From Amphiura filiformis (lineage: Eukaryota; Echinodermata; Ophiuroidea; Amphilepidida; Amphiuridae): 64,000 nucleotides of DNA. Positions 30,091-42,900 of the stretch are shown one piece after another. The notes below the pieces were generated by a model, which saw nothing but the letters and a program-made list of their open reading frames with translations, was not told the origin of the DNA and made no database searches. Each line of letters starts with the position of its first letter. Position 1 is the stretch's first letter. The position numbers were made by a program, and so were the translations under genes. The stretch spans positions 70,778,058-70,842,057 of the forward strand of contig NC_092635.1 of NCBI RefSeq assembly GCF_039555335.1, given 5' to 3'.

Positions 30091-31207
30091 ATCATTACTG
30101 TATCTCCAAAACTGAAGTCATCAAGAAGTGGTCTTGATTTTAACTGCGTCATGCTAAAGTTGATACGAACGCCAGGCCATGTCAAAGTCCCATGCTATAC
30201 ATTACTATTGTTGTTGTTGTTGTTGTTTATAGCTTGGCCTATTTTTACCTTGTCACCCTCCTGAACATCGCATATCTTTTCTCCAGTCGTTGGATTGATG
30301 GTTCCAAAGGTTTTTTCGCCTACAGAATTCACCCACTCGTTGTTAATGAAAATCTGAGAAAAAAATGTATCATTGGACGTAATTACGTGATTTTCTCCAA
30401 GGCTCGCTTGGAAAAATTTGGCAACATTGTAGTGATATTCTCCAAGGCTCGTTTTCCGAATACTAACCAACATTTACATTAAAATACGCAACTTGGGACC
30501 ACACGTTTGCAACGTTATTTAGGTATTCCGGTTCACATCCTTAAAGTCACGTTCGCTAGGACCCCGGGTAACACCGGAATAATGAAAGTGATGTGAAGGG
30601 ATTGCGACACCAGGGGTCTATCGGTGTAGCATTTCTTTTTCGAAAAAGGGTTCCCAAGATAATGGGGATTATTCAGTATAGGACCTCTAAAAATGGGTGT
30701 CATTGGCGGTGAAAAATATCTTTCTGGGCAAAAATGTGCACAATTTTGCGAAAATATGCAGATTTGCAAAAAAGGAGGTCATTGGGGGTCTATTGATAGG
30801 CACATTGATATGACGTATACCAATATACGGTATGAGAGTGCCCACGGGCTAGTACCCTAAACCTGACTTTTAAACCTAACCCTAACCCTAACCCCAACTT
30901 TCAGACTAACGATCCCGTTTTATTTTTCGGACTAGCGAACCTTTTGTCGGACTATAATTGGAGACTTCTGACGTCAGGGCAAAGCCGCGTCATGATTGGT
31001 CGCTGACCTGCGTAGTCTTAGGTCTAGTTGACAGGATGTCATACGCAAACTAGTCCTTTTAGTTCGGTCTTGAATTATAGAGAACCTCTTTTCGGATTAG
31101 CGAACCTAAGAACTAGTGGTCAGTATCAACATACCTGTGTGAATTTGACCTCTGGAACTGCCATTTCTGTTTTGTATTATTGCTCTTTTTATGAGTAAAA
31201 TACATAC

Positions 31208-31214
31208 ATTTATA
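31208..31214 (-). promoter_or_regulatory. TATA-like box of ALDH copy B
   Basis: TATAAAT on the minus strand, 44-50 bp upstream of the copy B ATG and aligned with the copy A box. It would place the transcription start about 20-25 bp before the ATG. Copy C has no comparable flank; a weaker TGTATATTTT lies about 40 bp before its ATG. Confidence 0.38.
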
Positions 31215-31367
31215 CCAAAACGCAGGAACGGCGTCGTGATATGACTTAGCAGAGCAGAGTGGAACGCCAAAAAGAACGTTTGTGTGTCTCATCAGTTATA
31301 AATATCGTAGTGTTGTTTTTTGGTTAAAGTTAGACTGGCTACCAGTCCTTTACGCCGTACCTATTCA

Positions 31368-32312
31368 CGAGGGTCATTCAAAAAGTTCTACCTCCATCAT
31401 CACATCTCTGTTATCGTACCTACCAGGACATTGAAATTACCCATGATTATACTCTTAAATCTGTAAGCCATAAAATAAACGTTATTTGATGAAAATGTGA
31501 TTTTAGGTTGTTTAGATATAAAGCAAATACAGATTTGTCACGTAGGAAACGAAAAACTGAAGCTGAAAGTTTACATAATCTACATAAAAATGTTTTTAAG
31601 ATGAGGTTGTCCCAATGCTTACCCATGATAAATATTTTATTCCTCTTTGAACTACCTGATATACCTTTGTACTTAAAAAATAAAATAAAACACGTTTTAT
31701 ATGAGAAGAAAACATCGACGAGTTGGTGAAATTGGCAAGCTTTTGACTAGACCACGTTTAAGGGCAACTCGTAATTACGTCCTTATTTTAAGCAATGGAT
31801 GCATCTTGACGTGGAAATACGACGAACAGTTTGTCAATAACCTTATATACTTACAAAATACAAAAACTGTGCATACAACTTATTTGATTTTAACTTTAAT
31901 GAACCAATTAATACACCTTGAACCAACCATATCAACAACCTATGGTAAAGGGTAAATATGAAGGCTATTCTGAACATGTATCGGTTTTGTTGTGCAAAAG
32001 ACACGATACCCAGTAAAATGTACTATCGTACTATCTGCAAGCATTAGATATTTTCAGAAATAAATCTGTAATGATTTCCACATAGATGTAGACAACCTTT
32101 TTATTCCAAATTAGGCATTCTTTTAAGACCGTTTCCGACGTACTAAATCTGTATTCACTTTAACCAACACATCTAAACAACCAAAAATCATATTATAATC
32201 AAATAACTTTTTATTTTGTAACTTAGATTTAAGAATATAATCATGGGTAATTTCAATTTCCAGAGATGACAGAGATGTGACGATGGAGGTAGAACTTTTT
32301 AAATGACCCTCG
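31368..32312. mobile_element. Mariner-like non-autonomous element upstream of copy B
   Basis: Inverted ends of about 165 bp begin CGAGGGTCATTCAAAAAGTT, which resembles mariner termini. The flanking TA is clear only on the right. Short internal frames (31508-31729 and 31701-31955) show no transposase motif. Copy A lacks it. Just left of it is a scrap reading LDWLPV, a typical LINE reverse-transcriptase word. Confidence 0.6.
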
Positions 32313-33018
32313 TATATTAAAGTCCTAAATATTGTTGTCTCTCCAGGACCATTTCATCGATTGATGTCATGACATCACAGTACTGCCCGGGCAGTAGGCT
32401 ACTGCAAAGTCAAATGCGGTAGATGATTTGTTATTTGCAAGCATATACTTTGTTTTACTGTGGCAGTGTAAAGTGTGTGTGTAGTGTTATCCTTTAGCTG
32501 TACTGATAAGAATTCTGTAATCTCATTGGTCAAACATCACTTGGATAAAATTCCGTATTACCTGCGTACTCCTCATTAAGATACAGGTAGGTAATATTTC
32601 CAGTATTACCTGCGTAGTCCTAACACGCGCGTATGCGTAACATGACTCGCGCGATATCCTTAGACTCTCGCAGATACTTCGCCCGACATGGCTGTACTGT
32701 TAAAAAGCAAGGAATAAACCGGCCTCCTTTTCAGTAAGATTATCTAACTAAATTCCTTCAGTAATTTACGATCAAGTTGGATAAAATCGTTACCCCCTGT
32801 TTGTTCTCAAGAAATACTGATATATATCTACGGTCTGGTGTCGTATTCCATCAGACCCGTATTTCGTGAACAAACAGGGGTAACTAATATTACTCAAATA
32901 ATTGTGATACAGTACCTATTTGTGAGTAGATAGGACAATACACATAAGTCAAAGGGCTGAATCTACTTCATTTTCTCTATACAGATATTTCCTTTTTGCT
33001 CCGAAGGGCAGAGTATGC

Positions 33019-33270
33019 ATCAGGGACTGTGCAATAATTATGAGCCGGGGGTAAAATGTTTAAATGGCGTGTCAAAATTGCTTGCCCCCTCCTGGCCTAC
33101 CAAAAATTGCTTGCTTCCCTCTCGGCTTGCCAAAAAATTATTGCTCCCCCACTTGAAATTGCCAACTCAACTGTAGTGTTTTCCTAAACCTTTTTAGAGC
33201 GTATTTAAAAGGTGCACGGTAAATGTGTGCCAAATATTGCTTGCCCCTCCCCCGCTTGGCCTGGCAAAAA
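33019..33270 (+). repeat. CTGTGCAATAATTATG repeat, partial copy
   Basis: GGGACTGTGCAATAATTATG followed by TTGCTTGCCCC and CTTGCCAAAAA words, matching the complete element at 56725-57561. Confidence 0.6.
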
Positions 33271-36022
33271 TATGTTATGAAAACGTTTTATACCCTTAAT
33301 ATACCCATTATATAACCTATTTAAACGTTTTCTGACAACATTTTATAACCTTTTGCGAATGATGTCGAAAATGTTTTGTGTTTGCTGGGATATTCAGAGT
33401 TGGGCATGTTGGGTGAGGGATTTTTTTTTGTTTATCAGTGGGGAAATTGGTGCACCCCTTATGTTGATATAAATAAATCACACTCTGCTTTGCTTATAGT
33501 ATTTCACCACAAATACGTTGTTTCCATTTGGAAAATATTCAATAGATATTCAACGGACACTGCGCCGCTTAGTATTCGCCGTAGAAGTGACGTAATTAAT
33601 CGGATTAACTACCATAGCAATAGATGAATACAATTTTGAATATATCGCCCTGCACTACAACGTTCACGCGATACCTATGCATTGAACCATAGCTGTCAAA
33701 GAAAGGATGATCACTCGCTCCTGTAAGATTAGTATCTTTGAAAAGAGTGGTATTAGAGAGTTTGCGAAATGAAGTTTGAAAATTTACTTCAACTGGAACG
33801 GCAACTTCAGAAATACCCCTACCCCCTCTCTTACCAGGCACAACCTATGATATGTTATATTTAAAAATGTTATGTACCTGCTTTACTCTTCCAGAAGTAT
33901 AGTACACTGCGCGCTCAAGTAAAACCAGGCCATATTTACGAGAACTTAATCCCCTTGAAGTGGAAGTCATGACAAAACTTCGTTTCGCAAACTGATTTGG
34001 TGTACGTGATGAGCACACACACAACTATATACCAACCGTGACGTTTGGAACAACGCACGTTGGCAAATTGTATTGGTTGTAAACACTGTCGTATAAAGCA
34101 AAGGGGGCTGAAGCTCTACTTGCGGTTCCCAAACTATTTGTAAATGCACCAGATCCTATGAAAAAGGGCAACTAAGTGTTGACTTTTTCCCTGAAAGGAG
34201 TCATACAGAAAGCGCTATTAAGCCGTCCCTATTGAATTTGTTGAATGGCATATAAATATTTTAAGCACGGAATTTTAATTCTCACTGCACGGATTTTAAA
34301 TCTCGCTGCACGAACGTGCCAGGAGGTACGTTAAAATAGCCCATTTTACAATCTACCACTTCTGCAATACTGTATGTGACCATCCACGGCGAATGAGCCG
34401 TAAATTCCTCCCGGTCAATTTTGTTTTATTTCGTGTTTAAAAATAAACATCATAAACTTAAAAATGGTATATCATTTGACTTCAAACGATATCCAGAAGC
34501 GGGGTTATGGTTTGTTAAACTTTGCTCCTTCAACAAAATTATAGCTTTTTTACATGTGTCTCTTTTTCCACATTGCTGGCAATATATATCAAACAGTCAT
34601 AATTGGCGGTCATTTCAAATCATCCCCAAGTCAACGAGGTTTAAGAAAGTTCTCTCATTGTTAATTGTTGGTTATGCATACCTGTACAAAATACAATGCC
34701 TGGTAACCCACCACTTGAACAGGATTTAGCAAAAGCAAACAAAGACCAGAGCTATTAAAAGTTCTATAGCCGGCCATCTAAGGTAGAAGCTTATTATCCA
34801 CTTCAACAATAGGATTATTGATTAGTTTTGACTATCAAAATAAGACGGATGTCGGGCCAACAAGTTATCGATGAATACGACCTTCTTACACATTTTACAC
34901 CGTAACACAGAATACAATTTAGGGAATTTACGGCTCGTTTGTGCTGCCGGGTCACATACATGTTAGACTGGCCCCCAGTCTCGGTTCGGTTCCATCTCTG
35001 GATAATGTAACAATAAATAATTACGTAATGCCCTATGAAAAAAAAAGCCAACTCCCCCCCCCCCTTATTTTCTTCAATGCCAAAAACCCATTCCTCTTCA
35101 TCCACAAATCGACGCCACTAATTACACCCACCACAGTCAACCATGCAGCAATATAGAAATATACTCGTATTATAAGTGAACGCGAAAGTCCATTGAGCGC
35201 TGATTCCGAGACTGGTCCAATCTGTTAGAGATCTCACTTCCAAATATTCGTTCAACGAAGCACGGTGATTCCGATGTCAATTACGAAAGCCCCGCCCCAG
35301 TTTCAATTCAAATATGGTAGCACAAAGCTATGCCGCGGGATGTGACGCAAGATCGGATGGGACACTTGTCAACAACTGAGAGGTATTGAGCTCAAGTGGC
35401 ACGCGCAATAATAAAAGGCAACCACTCGACTCGGACTTAGGCCTATTGTCCATATTGCGTATATTATCGCGTGCGGTTTGCAAATGTTTGCACATTATTT
35501 AGCTAGGGAAGCCTTTTCAAATATCCCCGCGCTGCCAAGCTGCGTTGATTGGTCGGATACAATATCGTTGTTTAGTCGCTTACACAAACGTTAATGTAGT
35601 GAAAACATGGACGTGGTATATAGAAAGATTGCGTGACTCCAAATCCGTAAAAGTGAACTCCCAGCATTTTGTGGGAATTGGAAGTCAAATTGCTTACAGA
35701 CTGGGAGGGTCCATGTATTGGGTTGATTTTTAATGCTATGTAATCTACATTACCAGTCGTTCTCCATGGACCCGAGGGAGGGTCTACATACATGTATATC
35801 TGCCTTGCATTTTATATAATCTTTCTATGTTTACTATGCTAATGTTACAATTGTTTTAAAGAAGTAAATGTTATCCAAACGGTTCCATTTGAAGGTATTT
35901 CAGCACATCACATCAAAGCTCCCATTGAGCGCTCCATCTTATTTTAAAGGAATTTTTATTTTACTTTCAAAAAAGGGTCATTCAACGTGGGTCCAACAAA
36001 ATGGGGCACAGCGACGATGCCT

Positions 36023-36610
36023 GGTAAATAATTATATTGTACAGGCAAGGGAATTAAATAAAACCCACGTGATCAATACACTTGTATCTGCTATGCACGA
36101 TTTGATATTCAGACGATAAATCTTTGGATACCGGGGTAGAAAATGATAAATATCTCCCGTAATTTTTGGTTTCTAAAGAAGCCACTTGTATTAAAGGCTT
36201 GCACTTGAATATATGTGTTGAACTTGAGAATATGCTAGTCGTTAGCTTGCGTATTGACAAAGAACCGTGCGTTTTGAAATCAAAAACTGACAAAAATTCT
36301 GATTTTATATGTGTAGAACAAAAAGAAAATGACAGCTGCCCTCGTTCGTAAACACTCGGGTCACGGAAGATAGCGAAGCGTAGGCCACTGGTGGAGGCAG
36401 TCTAAAGCAGATTACGCACAATGCTCACTGACATCTAAAGAGGTCAGTCACCAGGCTATTGTCAATATTGTCCCTCGGCCCATTGCGTCTCAAAACTATT
36501 AAACAGGTCGGAACAAAATGGCCATGCGTGGCTGTTGAAGAACAAGTAGCTTCGATCTACCATCATGGCAATTTCTGCCATGAAGATATCGGGGCGATGA
36601 CACTCAGTGG
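36023..36610 (+). repeat. Segmental duplication, upstream copy
   Basis: Aligns collinearly with 41577-42195: GATATTCAGACGATAAATCT, ACTATTAAACAGGT...GGAACA, and AAGATATCGGGGCGATGACA occur in both in the same order. The downstream copy lies between a decayed and an intact exon 5 of ALDH copy C. Confidence 0.8.
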
Positions 36611-36995
36611 GGTTCATTCAGAGTGGGACTGCTAAAAATGCCAGCATGATTAATGGGGATAATTGGTATTTAGATTCCTGATCATAGAGCACTGTTCCGG
36701 AGCAAATTGTCGTGTTTTTGTCAAATTGAATTTGCAGAAGCTTGCAGAGTACAGCGGTTTTCGTCAGGAAAACCCCGGAGAGACAATAATTATATTAATC
36801 TTGTTTAGGACTTTGAACCACAAAACGTATTCAACATAAACATGCAATAGGGTATGGATATTGTCTTTGCACGTTTATTGTTATGCTAGGTCACACCATT
36901 GCCACCGTTCATCGTACATGCTGCCTATAATAGCTTCAACGTTTTGTATATTTTCTTATAGCTCTGTCACAAAGGAAGTAGGAATAAAATCAGAC

Positions 36996-39900
36996 ATGTC
37001 TGTTCCAGAAGTCAAATACACACAGGTACGATATGAAAAAAATATTAAGGCCTTTTGTCATTGACCTATTTTAATTCTTAATGTGAATTGTTATAGTTTT
37101 TATCCGTATGAGCCAAAAATTTGCCCTTTAACTTTTTGGAAAATAACTCAAAACTATACATTTTCTTAACTTATGACTAGCGAAATACATTGGTAAACGG
37201 TTCCAAAAAATAAGTCCCCCCCTAAGAATATTTGGTATAATCCAAAAACGGCTCGATCAATTCTCTTGTTTTAAAGTTTGAAACATATGCTGATTAGTTA
37301 TGCATCAAATGAACGGAGTTTTATTGTTATCTTTTATCATCTTCACTGAGAAACACAGCCATTTATAAAATTTTCGGCCAAACAAAAAAGCTGCACTTTT
37401 CTACATAGGCTTTTATGCATGACTTTTGGTTTCAGACCTCTATCACTTGAAGAAAATTAATCAAAAAGGAATGTTTCTATATTTGTTTTGTTTTTTGTTA
37501 AAATAACTTGAGTTAAGATTTTCATGAATTAATTTTTACACATTTCAAACATGTTTTATGGTTCAGTGAGTAATCATATAGCCATTTTTGAAATTTTATT
37601 CAGCAACAAAAGTTGCACTTTTCTAAATTGGCTTTTTGTATGCTTTAAAATGCGTAAATTTAATAAGTTTTTCATTGTAAAATTGATTAGGAAGGAACAA
37701 CTGTAACTTCAATGATAAATCTTGTGTTAATTGATTAATTTAACCAATGGACCAACAGATTCCTGGTTAGATGTTTCATGCTGGATCCCTATACACTTGT
37801 TTCAAGTGGTTATTCCTTGAATGGTTAAAAAACATTTATATGGGTGGCCATTATCAAGACTCAACTTGTTACAAGCGGACAAGTGAGGGACAACACCACC
37901 TTATAGGACTTTGCAGCAAATCCTGCAGCATGCGGGGAACCAGCTAGACCAACAGCAGAGAAGAACGATGCTAGAAGTCATCTCACATGAAGGAAGGCCT
38001 ATTCATTATTGAAAGACATTAATAAGCTGCAGCATTCATTTTAATTTATTCACTGAACCATAAAAATTGTTTTTGAATGTGTGACACCTAAATCAGGAAA
38101 AGCTTAAATTTAATTTTTAATTAAATTATGCTTCTTTTTGATTAAATTACTCACTTAAAGGGAAAAAATTGTCAAACACAAATTGAAGCACAAAAAGCCT
38201 ATGTAGAAAAATGCAACTTTGTTTTGGCCGAAAATTTCATAAATGGCTGCATTTTGCAATGAAGATGATAAAAAGTAGCAACAAAAACCCGCTCACTTGA
38301 TGCATAACTAATCAGCCTATGTTCCAAACTTTAAAACAAGAACATTTATCAAGTCGTTTTTGGGTTATACTAAAATGTCTTAGGGGGGACTTACTTTTTG
38401 GAACCGTTATATTTTCAACACAATATGAGCAAGTTTGAAATTGATACTGTGTAAAATATTGATGAACTTTTACTGAAAATTCGAAACATTTGGGATTGTA
38501 TAGAGGCAATTATATAGGGAGAAAGTGCCATGTTATGCCGATTCCAATGGTCCCAAGAAACCTTTGGTCCTAATTGTTACAAAAAACACCATATAGTGGA
38601 ATTATTCAGAAAGGAAGAGAACCAAGTCTAATAATTCGTGAACCATTAATTTGACGCCTTTTCTTTTTCAGATTTTCATTAACAACGAATGGGCGAATTC
38701 GGTAAGCGGCAAAACCTTTGGCACAATTAATCCAACGACTGGAGAAACGATATGCGATGTTCAGGAGGGTGACAAGGTAAGAATTAGGCAAGGTAAGGCT
38801 TTTATACAATAACAACAACAACAACAACAACAACAACAGCATCATCATCAATTAATCATCATTAACAACAACTCTGTAATGTGTCTTCAGCGATACTTCA
38901 TTGCTTGGTAGCTCATCAGATCCCTTCAAAATAGTCTCAATTTAACATGTGTAAAATTGCCAGCTGGTTTAAAGAGAACCATATCAGCAAAACTAAATTG
39001 ATGCTTTTTGGTACACCTCAAAATCTTAGTATAGTAAGTACCAAAATATTTCTTTAATTTATGAGGGTGAAACTATTGAGAGAATTGACAACTTCAAATA
39101 TCTTGGAATTATTTTTGATAGTCACATGACTTGGTCACATCATATAGATTTAATTGCATGCAATGTCTCCAAACGTTGTGGTGTTATACGTCGTGTTAAA
39201 TATTATCTTCCAAATTATATTTTCAAAAAAAACTTGCTGATTCTCTAGTCATGCCACATTTTGATTACTGCAGTCATGTTTGGTCCAACTGTTCACTTAC
39301 TCTGTCAAGCAAGTTACAAACTCCCAGAATCATTCTTTCTGCTGATATCAGAACTAATAATTCAATGATGTCTTCTCTCAAGTGGCTCAAACTAGATAAT
39401 AGGTGGAAAAATCATATTCTTATTATAACTGCCTCCTGATTATCTTTGTTCCAAATTTTCGTTTACCAAATCCATACATAATCATAACACAAGAGGTACT
39501 TCCTCCAATTCACTTCTTATCACAGCAAATCTGTGGAATATTTCTGTTGATGTTGACACTCGCACTAATTATAATTCCTTGAGCCTAAGTGAATGTAAAT
39601 TAAGAGCTCTCACAAACCACTTGTAATTTATAATGGCATTGTACATTTTTCTTGTAATATTTGTGTAATACATGTGTTTAAGTAAATTACACCCTGTATG
39701 TTACAGGGCCTCCAAGAATAGCAGTGCTTTTACACTGAAGGAACTACCCTGTATAAAGAAAGTTGAAAAAAAAGAAAGAAAGAAAGAAAGGAGGATTACC
39801 ACGACAACGTTGATTATGATCATCACTATTATGATGATGGCGACAGTGAATATGATTGAATGTGATAAGGATTTTTCTTTAAATCATTGAACTTTTTTTA

Positions 39901-42900
39901 TCTGTTCCATATTTTTGTCACACTTGAACATTAAAGGCTGACATTGATCTGGCTGTGAAAGCTGCAAAGGACGCCTTCAAAATTGGTTCACCATGGCGCC
40001 GCATGGATGCGTCTCAGAGGGGACGTCTTTTGAATAAGTTAGCTGACCTGGTAGATCGAGATGCTGATTACCTAGCGGTACGGTAAACAATTAAACACCT
40101 ATAATATTTTACATGTTTTGAGAGCATAAATCAATATATAAAACATTTGGTAACAAATATTTAGAGAGAACCAAAAATAAAACACGTCATGCTTATTTAC
40201 CATCGTGTATTTTGATATTATAATACAATGAATAAATTATGATGTTTTGTTCTAATTTGTTAAATTTCGTATTCTACAGTCTTTGGAGACTTTGGATAAT
40301 GGCCTGCTATATCACACGATGTCTCGTCCATTTACTGGTTGGTCGGCAAATATGTTGCGATATCTTGCAGGATGGTCAGATAAGATTCACGGCAAAACTA
40401 TTCCAATAGGTAAATTACCACGCCTATAATGCTACTTAAGGGGGTACTACACCCCTCGATAAATTTATGTCTATTTTTGCATTTTTCTCAAAAACTAATA
40501 ACACAGTAATAACAAAAGTTATGTATATGAATGGGGCAAGGAATCCAATTACTACACTGGAATTTCCAGTGACTCAAGACAAGCGGTTCGTTATTTAAGA
40601 TAAGAAATAAGGTACCGCTAGGATGTACCTCATTTCCTATCATATATACTAAACCACATGTCGTGAGTCACTGAAACTTCAGTGTAGTAATTGGATTCTT
40701 TGCCCCAATAATATACATAACTTTTGTTACCAGTGTATTATTATTTTTTGAGAAAAATGCAAAAATAGTCACAAATTTACCACAGGGGTGTAGTACCCCC
40801 TTAACCTTTTGGCCAGTAATGTGATTCTTCACACGACTTTATTTAATGGAACGAGTACAAGAAGACAATGCAAGAAAAATTGCTGGGCAAAGATGTCATT
40901 AGCCGTCCAATCTGTTCCCGGCCAGTGGCGTAGCCAGGATTTTGGAACCGAGGGGGCACAACTTGTAAATGTACCGACGGAAATATAATTCACAATTTTT
41001 CATAATTTTTTTACAATTCTACCCTTTTTTCTGTCACCCTGGGTGAAAAATGGTCTATTGTTAACCCAATTTTTTTTACCAACGCCTTCCGTCTATCCAC
41101 GGCCTCACATGAACCGACGGCCATGACGAGCTGGCCCCCACAAGCTACGCCACTGTTCACGGTCTCTGATTTACTGTGAAGCTCGAATACCTCTATCATA
41201 TCTGAGAAATATCATATCAGTACCATCCGCTGGTTTATCACCTACTGCGGGTTGCCGAAATTGTTGGGCTTCTATTTTAATAATATGTCTCTCCTCTTTC
41301 CGAATTATTTTCTCTCTCTTGTATACCATAATTATACATTGTACTGCACAGGTTTCCATTCATATTTGCCATGTATATTATATCAACATGATCAATGTAA
41401 TATAGGTCCTGCACATTTTCGACCCGCAAATTTTAATAATTATTGTAGATGTGATTACTCCTGCTATACCAGATGCAAAGCAATCGGCGTCGTTCCTTCA
41501 ATAATTCCCTGGAACTTCTCAATTTACCTCACGGCGATTAAACTTCGGAAAGACATTGCACACCGACATCACCCGGTTAATAATTACATTATACAACCAG
41601 AGACACTGAAATGAATACACGGGGTCGATACACGTAAATGTGCTATGCACGATTGATATTCAGACGATAAATCTTTGGTTACCGGGGTACAAAATGATGA
41701 ATATATCCCGTAAATGATTTCGTATAAAGAAACCAGATCTGGTTCCTTGCACTTGAACATAATGTTCAACAGATATTATCGTCGTTAGCTAGCGTCTTGA
41801 GAAACTAGCGTGCGTCTTGAGCTGAAAAAGTGACCAAAATTCAGATTTTAAATAGCGCAGCGTAGACCCTCGTGGAGGTAGTCTCGGGCCAGACTGTATG
41901 TGGCTATAACGAACCTACAGGATCGACGAGTGTCAGACCGACTGATGACACAAACTGGCTGTGTAGGAGACTATCGTAGATGCAGTCTAAAAGCAGATGA
42001 CAATGGCGTATGTATGCTCGCTGACCGTACAGAGGTCAGTTACAGGCTAATGTCATTAGCCTTAGTCGGATGTCCTTCAGCCCATTATCCGTTTAAAAAC
42101 TATTAAACAGGTGGGAACACAATGGCCATGCGCGGCTGTGGATTCAAACTACCATGGCATTTTCTGCCATGAAGATATCGGGGCGATGACACTGTGCATT
42201 GGTCTTCTCGATACATTATACCGATGCACTGTGACACCGATGTAATCCGTCAGTTTTACCATCAATTGTTGCAGATGGTGATTACTTCTGCTATACTAGA
42301 CGCGAACCAATCGGCGTAGTTGGTGCAATAATTCCCTGGAATACTCCTATAATCCTCACGTTGATAAGATTGGGAAATGCACTCACCTGCGGAAATACAC
42401 TGGTATTGAAGCCGGCTGAACAGACACCATTGACAGCACTGTATCTGGCTTCTCTTGTAAAAGAGGTAAGTAAATGTGTGGATTGTTACTGAAGTGATAA
42501 AATAATTACTATAAATAACTATCACAGCGCCAAGTCATAGCAATTTTGTAAACTACTATAGTATACACCAGGGCTGACAGGCTGACCTGACTGACTGACT
42601 GACTGACTGACTGACTGACTGACTGACTGACCAAAGCTGTGCGATTTCTTCATGCCACCAATTTTACATGAAACTAATGGGGGTTTTCCTATCCAAAATG
42701 GAAAAGGGACTTAACATAATCACCCAGATTCTCACTTAATGGGTTTGGTTTGATTTGATTTTGTTCGGGTTTTTTACAACCCTGTATAACCCAAGAAAGC
42801 CTCTATTGAAGCTTATTTCCATTGGGGTCCATTTGAACACCGCGACGGGTTGGGAACAGTCAGGGGTTAACACCCTACTCTTTTCGAAACTGGCTGCGAG

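Larger units (their letters stand above)
31165..36995. other. Divergent intergenic region between copies B and C
   Basis: Near copy B it is promoter-like flank; the rest is insertions and repeats (listed separately). It includes a hairpin at 32789-32886 (GTTACCCC...GTTTGTTC arms), an AAACGTTT-family piece at 33275-33400, and a segment at about 36020-36610 duplicated in intron 4 of copy C. No coding exon other than copy C exon 1 is supported. Confidence 0.5.

Noticed and set aside
29838..30185. Acidic 115-residue ORF
   Set aside because: Produced by an intronic CAT/CGT trinucleotide tract and overlapping ALDH exon 3 in the wrong frame.
30862..30898. CCTAACCCTAACCCTAACCCC telomere-like run
   Set aside because: Only about three units, interstitial and unflanked by subtelomeric structure; likely chance or a tiny interstitial tract.
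31508..31955. Two ORFs as a mariner transposase
   Set aside because: No D,D34D-type spacing or helix-turn-helix could be recognised and the frames are far too short.
36900..36935. Retinoic acid response element before copy C (AGGTCA...GTTCA)
   Set aside because: The half-sites are 13 bp apart, not the 1, 2 or 5 bp spacing expected of a direct-repeat element.
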